Shown here: positions 16,601 through 25,398 of the stretch, one piece after another | How the letters are laid out: each line of letters opens with the position of its first letter | How positions within the stretch are numbered: position 1 is the first letter of the stretch | Assembly: GCF_009866655.1 (NCBI RefSeq) | Contig: NZ_CP047420.1 | Location: 2,232,001-2,296,000, forward strand | Length of the DNA: 64,000 nt | Source of the DNA: Rathayibacter sp. VKM Ac-2804 | GTDB taxonomy: Bacteria; Actinomycetota; Actinomycetes; Actinomycetales; Microbacteriaceae | Reading direction: 5' to 3' | Position numbers and translations under genes: made by a program | Notes under the pieces: generated by a model | Database searches by the model: none | What the model saw: only the letters and a program-made list of their open reading frames with translations | Told to the model about the DNA's origin: nothing

Positions 16601-17728
16601 TCAGCTGGGCGTCAGGGCGTCGCGGAGGCGGACGCGGGAGCCCATGCGCAGCAGGGAGTTGGTGTAGATCCGGCTGGCGACGGCCATCACGGCGGCGGTG
16701 GCGACGACGAGGAGGCCGAGGGAGAGCAGCGGCTCCCACCACTCGGCCTCGCCGAAGAACAGCCGCACCGGCATCGCGACCGGAGCGCTGAAGGGCACGT
16801 AGGACAGGATCGTCATCACCAGCGGGTTGTCGCCGAAGAGCACGACGCCGAAGTACGGCACCATCACGAGCATCATCGCGGGGGTCATCACCGAGCCGGT
16901 GTCCTCCTGCCGGGAGACGAGCGCCGCGCCGGCCGCGAAGACGCTCGCGACCAGGACGAAGCCGAAGACGAAGAAGACGACGAACCAGATCAGCGGGGCC
17001 GACAGCAGGTCGAGCAGCTCGGTCTGGCCGGTGATCGCGAGCCCGAGGGCGGACGCGGCGGCGATCGCGGCGGCCGTGCCGACGCCGATCACCGAGTTGC
17101 CGAGGATCTTGCCGGCCAGCAGCGCCCGGGCGGGCACCGCGGCGAGCAGGATCTCGACGATGCGGGACTGCTTCTCCTGCACGGTGTTCTGCATGATCGT
17201 CGCGCCCGAGCCGAGCACGGCGAGCATGAACACCAGGCCGAACGCCAGGCCGATCAGCGTGCGAAGACCCGACGGCGTCTCGGAGGGCTCGAGGAGCTCG
17301 ACGGCGGGGCTCGCCGAGAGGGCCGCGACCAGTCCCTCCGGTGCCTCGTCGAGGGCGAGGACCGCGAAGCCGAGCGCGTCATCGCTGGGGACGAGCGCCG
17401 CGTCGACGTCGCCGGAGCGCACCAGCTCCTCCGCCTCCGCCGCCGTGGCGACCTCGGTGACGTCGAGGGTGTCGGCGGGGACCACCGAGGAGCCCGCGGA
17501 GCCGACGACCGCGACCGGAGTCGCGTCGGCGGTGCGGCTGCCGAGCACGTTCGAGAGCACGATCCCGCCGATCACCAGCACGAGCGTGATGACCGTCGAG
17601 ATGAGGAACGCCTTCGACCGCACCTGGGAGAGGATCTCGCGCTCCGCGACCAGGAGCGTCGCGCCCCAGGTGCTCAGCCGGCCGTCCTGCGCGCCGGTGC
17701 CGGTGCTCCTCGTGCTGCTCGTCGTCAT
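16601..17728 (-). CDS. ABC-2 type permease (NatB-like)
   Basis: A 375-residue membrane component of an ABC exporter. One N-terminal membrane segment (AFLISTVITLVLVIGGIVLSNVLG) is followed by an extracytoplasmic domain of about 130 residues. Five or six membrane segments follow, with the NatB motif TIMQNTVQEKQSRIVEILLAAVPARALLAGKILGN. NatAB systems export Na+ or respond to envelope stress; the substrate here is unknown. ATG 17728 overlaps the ATPase stop (ATGA), so the two genes are coupled. Confidence 0.9.
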   Translation of the reverse strand: MTTSSTRSTGTGAQDGRLSTWGATLLVAEREILSQVRSKAFLISTVITLVLVIGGIVLSNVLGSRTADATPVAVVGSAGSSVVPADTLDVTEVATAAEAEELVRSGDVDAALVPSDDALGFAVLALDEAPEGLVAALSASPAVELLEPSETPSGLRTLIGLAFGLVFMLAVLGSGATIMQNTVQEKQSRIVEILLAAVPARALLAGKILGNSVIGVGTAAAIAAASALGLAITGQTELLDLLSAPLIWFVVFFVFGFVLVASVFAAGAALVSRQEDTGSVMTPAMMLVMVPYFGVVLFGDNPLVMTILSYVPFSAPVAMPVRLFFGEAEWWEPLLSLGLLVVATAAVMAVASRIYTNSLLRMGSRVRLRDALTPS

Positions 17729-18648
17729 CGGACCGCCTCCGTCTCCTTCTCGGCGCCCGCGGGCGCGCTCACCACGATGTCCCGGAAGATCTCTCCGAGG
17801 GTCGGCCGCACGGGCCGGAACGACGACACGGTGCCGCGCTCGACGGCGGCGCGGAGCACGGCGTCGGCGGCTCGCGGGTCGGCGTGGAAGAGCACCGACG
17901 TGCCGGCCAGCTCCTCCACTTCGACGCCGGGGACGCCGCGGACCCAGCCCGCGTCGCCGTCGATCTCGAGCGACCACCGGTCGCCGGAGTACTGCTCGCG
18001 CAGCGCCTCGCGCTCGCCCGCGGCCTTCACCTGGCCGCCGGCGATGATCACCAGGTCGTCGCAGAGCCGCTCGACCACGTCGAGCTGGTGCGAGGAGAAC
18101 AGCACCGGGATGCCGCGTGCGGCGTGCTCGGCGATCACCGTGACCACCTCGTCGACCGCGAGCGGGTCGAGTCCGGAGAACGGCTCGTCCATGATCAGCA
18201 CGTCCGGGTCGTGCACGAGGGCCGCGGCCACCTGCACGCGCTGCTGATTGCCCAGCGAGAGCGCCTCGAGCTTGTCGCGTCGGCGCTCGATCAGGCCGAG
18301 GCGCTCGAGCAGGTCGTCGGCACGCTGGACGGCGGTGGCCTTGTCGATGCCGTGCAGCCGGGCCAGGTAGGCGAGCTGCTCGCCGATCTCCATCTTCGGA
18401 TAGAGGCCGCGCTCCTCGGGCATGTAGCCGAAGCCGTGCAGCGCCGCCTGGCCGACCGGCGTGCCGTCGAGGAGGACCTCGCCGGAGTCCGGGCGCAGGA
18501 CGCCGAGGATCATCCGCATCGTCGTGGTCTTCCCGGCGCCGTTCCCGCCGACGAAGCCGGTGAGCCGGCCCCGCCCGACATCGAAGCTGACGTCGTCGAC
18601 GGCGCGATGGGCGCCGAAGCTGCGACTGATGTTCTGCACGCTGAGCAT
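17725..18648 (-). CDS. ABC exporter ATPase (NatA-like)
   Basis: A 307-residue ATPase with Walker A GGNGAGKTTT, Q-loop region YMPEERGLYPKM, signature LSLGNQQRVQ and Walker B VLIMDEPFSGLDP, then the H-loop at FSSHQLD. The C-terminal 90 residues match the extension found in NatA-type ATPases (PTLGEIFRDIV). A TAGCGT box at 18679-18684 (complement) and GAGGAGG before ATG indicate its own promoter. It should energise the permease encoded next. Confidence 0.93.
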   Translation of the reverse strand: MLSVQNISRSFGAHRAVDDVSFDVGRGRLTGFVGGNGAGKTTTMRMILGVLRPDSGEVLLDGTPVGQAALHGFGYMPEERGLYPKMEIGEQLAYLARLHGIDKATAVQRADDLLERLGLIERRRDKLEALSLGNQQRVQVAAALVHDPDVLIMDEPFSGLDPLAVDEVVTVIAEHAARGIPVLFSSHQLDVVERLCDDLVIIAGGQVKAAGEREALREQYSGDRWSLEIDGDAGWVRGVPGVEVEELAGTSVLFHADPRAADAVLRAAVERGTVSSFRPVRPTLGEIFRDIVVSAPAGAEKETEAVR

Positions 18649-18773
18649 GCGACCTCCTCGGATCCGACTGACCCCTCCACGCTAGGGAGGGCGCGTCTCC
18701 GGCACCTCCGGCGCGGGACTGAACGGCGGCCTCCACCTCGGGGCGGAGGAGGCGCGCGCGGACGCAGGCGGGG

Positions 18774-19355
18774 TCAGAGGGAGAAGCGGATCGTCCGCGA
18801 CGCCAGGCCGATCGCGCCGTAGCCGCGGCCGTCGGTGCCGGTGTAGACCGGACCGCGGGTCACGGTGGCCGTGACGGTGACCAGTCCCTTCGGGAGAGGG
18901 CTGAACGTCGAGGACAGCCCGGAGGCGGCCGACCCCAGCTGCAGGGTCGCGGTGTCCTCCAGGGCGATGCTCCCCACGTTCCGGTAGGAGCCGGGAGGGA
19001 TCACGAGGCGGCCGGCCCGGGGACCGTCGGCGACGATCCCTCCCGACCAGACGTCGACGTCGTGGTCGGTCGTGATGTCGATCCGCGCCTCGAGGGGGAG
19101 GACGACGGGGGAGCCGGCGGGCCCGGTCCGCGCCACGCGGACCTCGACGACGAACTCGTCGATCGCCTCGGCACTCCGGGTGAGCACCACGCCGACGAAG
19201 GGCCCCTCCGCGGACGGCGGGGCGGACGCTGCGGCCCCGGGGGCCGAGACGGCCGCCGCGATCACGGGGATCGTCCACGCACCCGCCAGGGCGGTCCGTC
19301 GCTGGAGCCCCGGTGCCGGCGAGTCCGCTCCCTGTCCGTGCGTGCCCTGGGTCAT
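18774..19355 (-). CDS. Exported paralog C of a three-member family
   Basis: A 193-residue protein, first of the three paralogs in transcription order. The leader is GLQRRTALAGAWTIPVIAAAVSAPGAAAS; the body has RVARTGPAGSPVVL, EARIDITTDHDV..W, GPRAGRLVIPPGSY and KGLVTVTATVTRGPV. ATG 19355 is chosen because GGAGGAGAG stands six bases upstream, matching paralog B, and longer starts add only Arg-rich residues. It lies between the response regulator and the ABC ATPase genes. Confidence 0.77.
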   Translation of the reverse strand: MTQGTHGQGADSPAPGLQRRTALAGAWTIPVIAAAVSAPGAAASAPPSAEGPFVGVVLTRSAEAIDEFVVEVRVARTGPAGSPVVLPLEARIDITTDHDVDVWSGGIVADGPRAGRLVIPPGSYRNVGSIALEDTATLQLGSAASGLSSTFSPLPKGLVTVTATVTRGPVYTGTDGRGYGAIGLASRTIRFSL

Positions 19356-19443
19356 CGTCTCTCCTCCTGCGCCGGTGCGCGTCCCCGGTGGGACCCCGAT
19401 CCTCCGGCGTGCGGCTCGTCGCCGGGAGTCTCCCGCCTCCCCT

Positions 19444-19468
19444 CCGACGCTCCGCAATCGGTGGCGCG
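19444..19468 (-). promoter_or_regulatory. Shared upstream element, copy for paralog C
   Basis: The gene strand reads CGCGCCACCGATTGCGGAG, then CGTCGG, about 90-110 bases before paralog C. GCCACCGATT and CGTCGG are shared with the copy before B, and a GGAGGATCGGG block follows in both. Confidence 0.55.
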
Positions 19469-19492
19469 GTGAGCGGTCTCTGGCGGGATCGC

Positions 19493-20209
19493 TCAGGACG
19501 CGGGAGCCTCCGGGGCCCGCCGCGGGTCGACCAGGCCGGAGCGGTAGGCGAAGGCGACGGCCTGCACGCGGTCGCGGAGGGACAGCTTGGCGAGCACGTT
19601 CGAGACGTGGGTCTTCACCGTCGCCCGCCCGACGGCGAGGAGCTCGGCGATCTCGTCGTTGGAGAGCCCCTGGGCGAGCAGGCGGAGCACCTCGAGCTCG
19701 CGGGCGGTCAGCGTGTCGGGGGCCGCCGAGGGCGGCGGCGCCGGGAACGGCGCGGACGACCGGTCGCGCTCGCGGGCGACGGCGCGCTCGATCACCGCCC
19801 GGGTCAGCTCGGGCGCGAGCAGGGCGTCGCCCGCCGCGATCGCGCGGACTCCGGCGACGAGGCGCTCCGGCGGCGAGTTCTTCAGCAGGAAGCCGCTCGC
19901 GCCCGCCTCGAGCGCCGCGACGAGGTAGTCCTCGCGCTCGAACGTGGTCAGCACGAGCACTTGCACGGTCGCGTCCGGCTCGGCGAGGATCCGCCGGGTC
20001 GCCTCGAGCCCGCCGATCCCGGGCATCTCGACGTCCATGCAGACGACGTCCGGGCGGGTGCGCGCGACGACCTCGACGGCCTCCTCGCCGCTGGAGGCCT
20101 CGCCGACCACCTCGATGCCGGCCTGCAGCGAGAGGATCGTGCGGATGCCCTGGCGCATCAGCGCGTGGTCGTCGACGAGGACGACGCGCACGCCCGGACC
20201 GCCGCTCAC
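19493..20209 (-). CDS. NarL/LuxR-family response regulator
   Basis: A 238-residue two-domain regulator. The receiver starts VVLVDDHALMRQGI, with phosphoacceptor Asp in VVCMDVEMPGIGG and Lys in FLLKNSPPERL. The output domain has the LuxR HTH TARELEVLRLLAQGLSNDEIAELLAVGRATVKTHVSN (given in parts here as TARELEVLRLLA and VGRATVKTHVSN). A Pro/Ala linker joins them. GTG 20209 overlaps the kinase stop codon, so kinase and regulator are co-translated. Likely targets are the exporter and exported-protein genes just downstream. Confidence 0.92.
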   Translation of the reverse strand: MSGGPGVRVVLVDDHALMRQGIRTILSLQAGIEVVGEASSGEEAVEVVARTRPDVVCMDVEMPGIGGLEATRRILAEPDATVQVLVLTTFEREDYLVAALEAGASGFLLKNSPPERLVAGVRAIAAGDALLAPELTRAVIERAVARERDRSSAPFPAPPPSAAPDTLTARELEVLRLLAQGLSNDEIAELLAVGRATVKTHVSNVLAKLSLRDRVQAVAFAYRSGLVDPRRAPEAPAS

Positions 20210-21474
20210 GCCCGCACCGCGAGCGGCACGGCGACGCGCACGACCCAGCCGGAGCCGGCCCGCGGCCCCGTCTCGAGGACGCCGTCGAGGGTCGCCGCGC
20301 GCTCGCGCATCCCGAGCAGGCCGAGGCCGCCGCCCTGCCGGCGCGGGCCGGGGCGCCCGAGTCCGTCGTCGGCGACCTCGAGCTCGACGGAGTCGCCCTC
20401 GTAGCGCAGGTGCACGCGCGCGCGGGTGCCGGGTCCGGCGTGCTTGAGGACGTTGGTGAGCGACTCCTGGGCGATCCGGTAGAGGTTCAGCCCGACCAGC
20501 GCGGGGAGGTCGACGGGCTCGCCGACCACCTCGAGCGAGACGCGCAGCCCCGAGGCCTCCGCGTCCGCGATCAGCGCCGGCAGCGCGCCCAGGTCGAGCG
20601 AGGCGGTGACCGGGTCGAGCACGGACTCCTCGTCGCGCAGCGTGCCGAGCAGCTGGTAGAGCTCGCCGACCGCCGCGCGGGACGTGCCCTCGAGCGCCTG
20701 GAGCTGCTCGTGCGCCTTCGCCGGATCGGCGTCGACGAGCATCCGCGCCGCTCCGGCCTGCACGCCCATCAGCGAGACGTGGTGGGCGACCGCGTCGTGC
20801 AGCTCGCGCGCGATCCGCAGCCGCTCGATCGTGATGGCCTGGCGGGCGACGGTGGACTGCTCCTCCTCGAGCTGGCGGGTGCGCAGGTCGGTCAGGGCGC
20901 GCTGGCGGGCGGAGGCCCAGGCGTGGTCTCCGAACCACCAGGCGCCGGCGAAGTAGAGGACGTTGATCAGGATCTGCTGGAGCATGTACGCCGCGACCGG
21001 GGTGAGCGCGCCGATCCCGGCACCGTCGAAGTCGAGGTCCTGCGTGCTCGCGCGGAAGAACGTGACCAGCAGCCAGACCGCCATCACGGCGACGAGCACG
21101 CCGCGTGCCCAGCCCGCCCGCGTCCGGTTCGGCTCCCACGCGCCGACGCTGTAGAGGGCCATGAACAGGGCGATGTTGCTGATCGTGAGCTCGGGCACCC
21201 TCAGCTCGCCGACCAGCAGGAACGCGGCCCCGATGACCGCGAGGACGGGCACGGGCGCCACCCGGCGGAACGCGAGCGGCAGGATGACGACGGCCAGCAC
21301 AGCGGCGCTGAGCGCGGGCGACGCGGGATCGGTGAACAGCCCGATCGCGCGGCCCAGCACCAGCGAGAGCACGGCGGCGCCGAAGAGGACGGCGGCGGTG
21401 GCGGCGTCGGCGCGGCGCTGGTCGGGCGTGGCGGGCGACCGCCGCCAGGCGCGGGAGTCCGGAGCGGCAGTCAT
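20206..21474 (-). CDS. HisKA_3-type sensor histidine kinase
   Basis: A 422-residue membrane kinase. The N-terminal half has about five or six hydrophobic segments and no large extracytoplasmic domain, the design of intramembrane-sensing (LiaS/DesK-like) kinases. A coiled segment (TRQLEEEQSTVARQA) leads to the phosphoacceptor box RIARELHDAVAHHVSLM. The HATPase has NVLKHAGPG (N box) and VADDGLGRPG..GLGLLGMRERA (G boxes). TACATT at 21481-21486 (complement) lies six bases before ATG. It partners the overlapping response regulator. Confidence 0.92.
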   Translation of the reverse strand: MTAAPDSRAWRRSPATPDQRRADAATAAVLFGAAVLSLVLGRAIGLFTDPASPALSAAVLAVVILPLAFRRVAPVPVLAVIGAAFLLVGELRVPELTISNIALFMALYSVGAWEPNRTRAGWARGVLVAVMAVWLLVTFFRASTQDLDFDGAGIGALTPVAAYMLQQILINVLYFAGAWWFGDHAWASARQRALTDLRTRQLEEEQSTVARQAITIERLRIARELHDAVAHHVSLMGVQAGAARMLVDADPAKAHEQLQALEGTSRAAVGELYQLLGTLRDEESVLDPVTASLDLGALPALIADAEASGLRVSLEVVGEPVDLPALVGLNLYRIAQESLTNVLKHAGPGTRARVHLRYEGDSVELEVADDGLGRPGPRRQGGGLGLLGMRERAATLDGVLETGPRAGSGWVVRVAVPLAVRA

Positions 21475-21496
21475 CCCGCCAATGTAGCCGGGACGC

Positions 21497-23989
21497 TCAG
21501 GACTGCGGGTGCGGGTGCGTCCGCTCGAGCGCGGCGCCCTCCAGGTCGACGTCCGGGAGGAGGCGGTCGAGCCAGCGGGGGAGCCACCAGGCGGAGCGGC
21601 CGAGCAGGTGCATCAGCGCCGGCATCAGCAGCATCCGGACGACGAACGCGTCCAGCAGGACTCCGAACGCGAGGCCGAAGCCCATCGAGCGGATGATGGT
21701 CGACTCCGAGAAGATGAAGCCGCCGAAGACCGCGACCATGATCAGGGCAGCGGCGATCACGACCGCCTTCCCGGCCTGGAAGCCCTGCGCGACGGCGAGC
21801 CGCGCGCTCGCCCCGTGCACGTAGGCCTCGCGCATCCCCGAGGCGAGGAAGAGCTGGTAGTCCATCGCCAGCCCGAAGAGGATCCCGACCAGGATCACCG
21901 GCAGGAAGCTCAGGATCGGCCCGGTCGAGTGCAGCCCGATCAGGTCGGCGCCCCAGCCGAACTGGAAGACCGCGACGATCAGCCCGTAGGTCGCGAACAG
22001 CGACAGGATGAAGCCGCCCGTCGCGATCAGCGGCACGAGGAGCGAGCGGAACACCAGGATCATGATCAGCAGCGAGAGCCCGACGACGACCGCCAGGTAG
22101 GTCGGCAGGACATCGTTCAGCCCCTCGGAGATGTCGATGTTGGTCGCCGCCTGGCCGGCGACGCCGAGGACGATGTCGTCGGCCACCGGCGGCAGGGCGC
22201 GGAGGTCCTGCACGAGGGCCTCGGTCGAGGCGCTGTTCGGGCCGTCGGTCGGCAGCACCTGGAAGGCGAGCAGGGTGCCGTCGTCGGAGGCGGCGACGGG
22301 CGCCACGGCGACGACATCGTCCTGCTCGGCGATCGTGCGGGCGACGTCGACCTGGGTGGCGAGGAGCGCGTCGTCGGCGACCCCGCCGGGGACCGTCGCG
22401 GTCACGAGCAGCGGGCCGTTCGCTCCGGCGCCGAACTCGTCACCGACGATCTCGAAGGTGCGGGCGCTCGTGGAGCCCTCGGGCTCGCTCGCACCGTCGG
22501 GCAGACCGAGGCGCATCGAGAGCGCGGGGATCGCGATGACGAGGAGCACGGCGACGGTGCCGACGACGGTGAGGACCGCGCGCAGGGTCGACATCGGCGC
22601 GACCGTCTTCGCCGCCGCGTGGTGCACGACGGCCGAGCGGGCCTTGCGACGCAGGAGCCGGGTGCCGAGCAGGCCGAGGATCGCCGGGGCGAGCGTGACC
22701 GCGATCAGCACGGCGACCGCGACGCAGACCGCGCCGACCGTGCCCATCAGGCCGAGGAACGGGATGCCGGTGACGTTGAGGGCGAGCAGCGCGACCACGA
22801 CGGTCGAGCCGGCGAAGACGACGGCGGTGCCGGAGGTGCCGTTGGCGAGGCCGATCGACTCCCGCACCTCGACGCCCGAGAGCAGCTGCTTGCGGTGCCG
22901 GTTGACGATGAAGAGGGAGTAGTCGATCCCGACCGCGAGACCGAGCATCACGCCGAGCACCGGGGTCACCGAGGCCATGTCGATGACGCCGGAGAAGGAG
23001 AGCGAGGCGGTGACGCCCACGCCGACGCCGACGAGCGCGGTGACGATCGGGAGCGCGGCCGCGACGAGCGAGCCGAGCATCACGATCAGGACGACGCCGG
23101 CGAAGACGAGGCCGACCGCCTCGCCGACGCCGAAGATCTGCGGGACGCCCTGCGCGAGATCGGTCGCGAAGCTGACGTCGGCGCCGGCGACCGGGGCGGA
23201 CTCGAAGTGGTCGATGACGCCCTGCTTGACCTCCTCCGGCAGCTCCAGGCGCGGCTCGGTGAAGGAGACGTTGACGATGGCGGTCGAGCCGTCCGCCGAG
23301 ACGACGCCGATGCCGTCGGCGAGCGCGAGCAGCTCCTCGCCCTGGTCGAGCGGTGCGGCGCCGGCCTCGAGCTCGGTGCGCGAGGCGTCGAGCGCGGACT
23401 GCTGCGCGGTGAGCTCGGCCTGCTGCGCGTCGAGCTGCGCCTGCTGGGCGTCGAGGGCGGCGAGCTGCTGCTCCGGAGCACCGGCGGCGACCGCCTGCTC
23501 GCGGACCGCGGTCAGCTGCTGCTGGCCTGCGGTGAGCTGGGCCTGTCCCGCGTCGAGCTGCGCCTGCCCGGCGTCGAGCTGCTCCTGACCGGCCTGGAGC
23601 TGCGCCCGGCCGTCGGCGAGCTGCTGCGCGCCGTCGAGCTGCGACTGGCGCGCGGCGAAGGGATCGACGACCGCGGCGACGCCCTCGAGATCGGCGGCCG
23701 AGGCGGCCAGCGCCGAGATCGCCGACTCCTGCTCGGCGGAGAGTGCCGAGCCGTCGGCGCTCCGGTAGACGACGGTGCCGGTGCCGCCGGCGGTGTCGGG
23801 CAGCTTCTCGGCCAGCTGGTCGGTGACGGCGCCGGACGCGGTGCCGGGGATGTCGAAGCTGTTGGTCAGCGAGCCGCCGACCGCGAGGAAGGCGCCGACG
23901 CCGACGCCGAGGATCACGACCCAGGCGACGATCACCGCCCACGCGCGACGAGCGGCGAAGGTGCCCAGACGGAAGAGCAGGGAGGCCAA
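21497..23989 (-). CDS. MMPL/RND-superfamily membrane transporter
   Basis: An 830-residue exporter with two repeats of one plus five membrane segments. The first large outer loop holds a Gln/Ala/Leu-rich coiled coil with 7-residue periods (repeated LxAGQxQ, about residues 114-200). The second repeat ends with GILFGLAMDYQLFLASGMREAY, a typical MMPL motif with the membrane Asp-Tyr pair. Such proteins export lipids or toxic compounds. The start appears to be TTG 23989, without a good ribosome site. A perfect TATGAT -10 (24042-24047, complement) and a dyad lie between it and a divergent TetR gene, which probably represses it. Confidence 0.92.
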   Translation of the reverse strand: MASLLFRLGTFAARRAWAVIVAWVVILGVGVGAFLAVGGSLTNSFDIPGTASGAVTDQLAEKLPDTAGGTGTVVYRSADGSALSAEQESAISALAASAADLEGVAAVVDPFAARQSQLDGAQQLADGRAQLQAGQEQLDAGQAQLDAGQAQLTAGQQQLTAVREQAVAAGAPEQQLAALDAQQAQLDAQQAELTAQQSALDASRTELEAGAAPLDQGEELLALADGIGVVSADGSTAIVNVSFTEPRLELPEEVKQGVIDHFESAPVAGADVSFATDLAQGVPQIFGVGEAVGLVFAGVVLIVMLGSLVAAALPIVTALVGVGVGVTASLSFSGVIDMASVTPVLGVMLGLAVGIDYSLFIVNRHRKQLLSGVEVRESIGLANGTSGTAVVFAGSTVVVALLALNVTGIPFLGLMGTVGAVCVAVAVLIAVTLAPAILGLLGTRLLRRKARSAVVHHAAAKTVAPMSTLRAVLTVVGTVAVLLVIAIPALSMRLGLPDGASEPEGSTSARTFEIVGDEFGAGANGPLLVTATVPGGVADDALLATQVDVARTIAEQDDVVAVAPVAASDDGTLLAFQVLPTDGPNSASTEALVQDLRALPPVADDIVLGVAGQAATNIDISEGLNDVLPTYLAVVVGLSLLIMILVFRSLLVPLIATGGFILSLFATYGLIVAVFQFGWGADLIGLHSTGPILSFLPVILVGILFGLAMDYQLFLASGMREAYVHGASARLAVAQGFQAGKAVVIAAALIMVAVFGGFIFSESTIIRSMGFGLAFGVLLDAFVVRMLLMPALMHLLGRSAWWLPRWLDRLLPDVDLEGAALERTHPHPQS

Positions 23990-24041
23990 GGAGGAGTCCG
24001 ATCGAGAGGGGGGCCCGGCGTCGGGCGGCGGCGGTCGCTAG

Positions 24042-24078
24042 ATCATACGCGACGTCTCGTCTAGCGTCGCTGTACGCT
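24042..24078. promoter_or_regulatory. Divergent promoter and TetR-type operator, mmpL/tetR
   Basis: GCGACG (24049-24054) and CGTCGC (24065-24070) form a dyad with a 10-base spacer. It overlaps the spacer of the mmpL promoter (-10 TATGAT on the minus strand, 24042-24047). The tetR -10 TACGCT (24073-24078) is six bases before its ATG. A second small dyad, AGCGT-N6-ACGCT, overlaps it. Repressor binding would block both genes. Confidence 0.6.
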
Positions 24079-24084
24079 CGACGC

Positions 24085-24660
24085 ATGACGGAGCATCGGA
24101 GCGGACCGGTCCGCAGCGCCGCGGCCCGGGAGTCGGTCCTCGAGGCGACCGCGCGGCTGTTCGTGCAGCAGGGCTGGGATCACCTCACGATGGAGGGCAT
24201 CGCGAAGGACGCCGGGGTCTCCAAGCAGACCGTCTACCGCTGGTGGCCCTCGCGCGGTGCGCTGATCGCGGACTGCATGATCGAGGGCCGGCTGGTCGCG
24301 ATCGAGGTCGAGCCGCCCGACACCGGCGATCTGCGCCGCGACCTCGGGGTCTGGCTCGCGCCGATCCTGGAGCTCGCCGGCACGGAGACGGGCGCGTCGC
24401 TGATCCGCTCGCTGATCGCCGCCGGAGCGGAGGACGCCGCCGTGGGGGAGCGCCTGGGCCGTGCCTTCGGCGTCGACCAGACGCTCTCGGACCGGTTCGC
24501 GAAGGCCGTCGAGGCCGGGCAGCTCCCGGCCGACACCCCCGTCGACGAGCTGGGCCTCTCGATCCTCGGGACGATCGTCCTGCCCGTCGTCGGGCGCCGG
24601 CCCCTGGTCGCCGCGTCCGTCCTCGGGCACGTCGACTTCCTGCTCCGGCCGCGCGGCTGA
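24085..24660 (+). CDS. TetR-family regulator, divergent to the MMPL transporter
   Basis: A 191-residue repressor with N-terminal HTH (residues about 34-53, MEGIAKDAGVSKQTVYRWW) and a C-terminal ligand domain of the TetR_C_11-like type (LIRSLIAAGAEDAAVGERLGRAF). The leaderless start is supported by TACGCT at 24073-24078. The shared intergenic dyad and divergent layout make the MMPL pump gene its likely target, with a pump substrate as inducer; this is inference. Confidence 0.9.
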   Translation: MTEHRSGPVRSAAARESVLEATARLFVQQGWDHLTMEGIAKDAGVSKQTVYRWWPSRGALIADCMIEGRLVAIEVEPPDTGDLRRDLGVWLAPILELAGTETGASLIRSLIAAGAEDAAVGERLGRAFGVDQTLSDRFAKAVEAGQLPADTPVDELGLSILGTIVLPVVGRRPLVAASVLGHVDFLLRPRG

Positions 24661-24714
24661 GGCGGCGGCCGGAGCAGGGGGGCCTCACCGGATCAGGGCC
24701 GGATCAGAGCCGGA

Positions 24715-25317
24715 TCAGGCCCAGGCCCAGGAGGCGAGGACCGACTCGGCGACGGCCTCGCGCTGGTCGTCGTCCACGGTGGGGCTGAACGAGAAGGTGA
24801 CGACATAGGTCTGGCCCTCGTCGGTGACGTAGTACTGCTCGACGGCGTAGGTCGCCCCCGACGCGGTCAGGTTCGCGCTGAGGTGCGCGGACTCGGCACC
24901 GGCGACGACGACGCGGTCGTTCGCCTCGACGTCGGTGGCGCCCGCGCCCTCGAGCTCGGTGACCCCGGCGTCCTCGACCTGCTCGGCGGAGACCTCGCCG
25001 GCCGGGCTGAGCACGACGTTGACGTTGTCGGCGAAGCCGTCGGTGTCGGTGAGGTCGGCGGCGAGGGTGTCCGCGCCCATCGTCGCGGGGTCGGCGTCGG
25101 GGGCGCCCCAGCCCTCGGGAACGGAGTAGGAGTAGCCGTCGCCGGTGATCGTGTCGCCGGTCGCGGCGGCCGTCTCGATCTCCTCGGCGTCGCTGCCGGA
25201 GTCGGTGGCGGCGGGGGAGGAGCAGCCGGCGAGGAGGACGAGGAGGGCGGCGGCGGTGGCCGTGCTGGCGGTGGCGCCGAGGCGCGCGGGAGCGCCGGAG
25301 CGCGTGATTCGTGACAT
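24715..25317 (-). CDS. LpqN/DUF1795-like lipoprotein
   Basis: A 200-residue lipoprotein. The signal peptide ends in a lipobox LLAGC-SS at about residue 32. The mature part has an acidic linker (SDAEEIETAAATGD), then a domain of about 140 residues: YSYSVPEGWGAPD, NVNVVLSPAG, VEQYYVTDEGQTYVVTFSFSP and a final helix ESVLASWAW. This resembles the LpqN/PsbP-like fold of actinobacterial lipoproteins. TAGCGT (25324-25329, complement) lies six bases before ATG. Role unknown. Confidence 0.78.
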   Translation of the reverse strand: MSRITRSGAPARLGATASTATAAALLVLLAGCSSPAATDSGSDAEEIETAAATGDTITGDGYSYSVPEGWGAPDADPATMGADTLAADLTDTDGFADNVNVVLSPAGEVSAEQVEDAGVTELEGAGATDVEANDRVVVAGAESAHLSANLTASGATYAVEQYYVTDEGQTYVVTFSFSPTVDDDQREAVAESVLASWAWA

Positions 25318-25398
25318 CCCGCCACGCTAGCGACGGCGCTCGGGCCGCCGCATCCCCCGTGCCGGGGAGGACGGCGGTCCGACTACGCTGGGGGCCCT

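Noticed and set aside
15179..18247. 1022-residue plus-strand frame across the exported paralogs and ABC genes
   Set aside because: It is a shadow of four well-supported minus-strand genes and has no recognisable domain.
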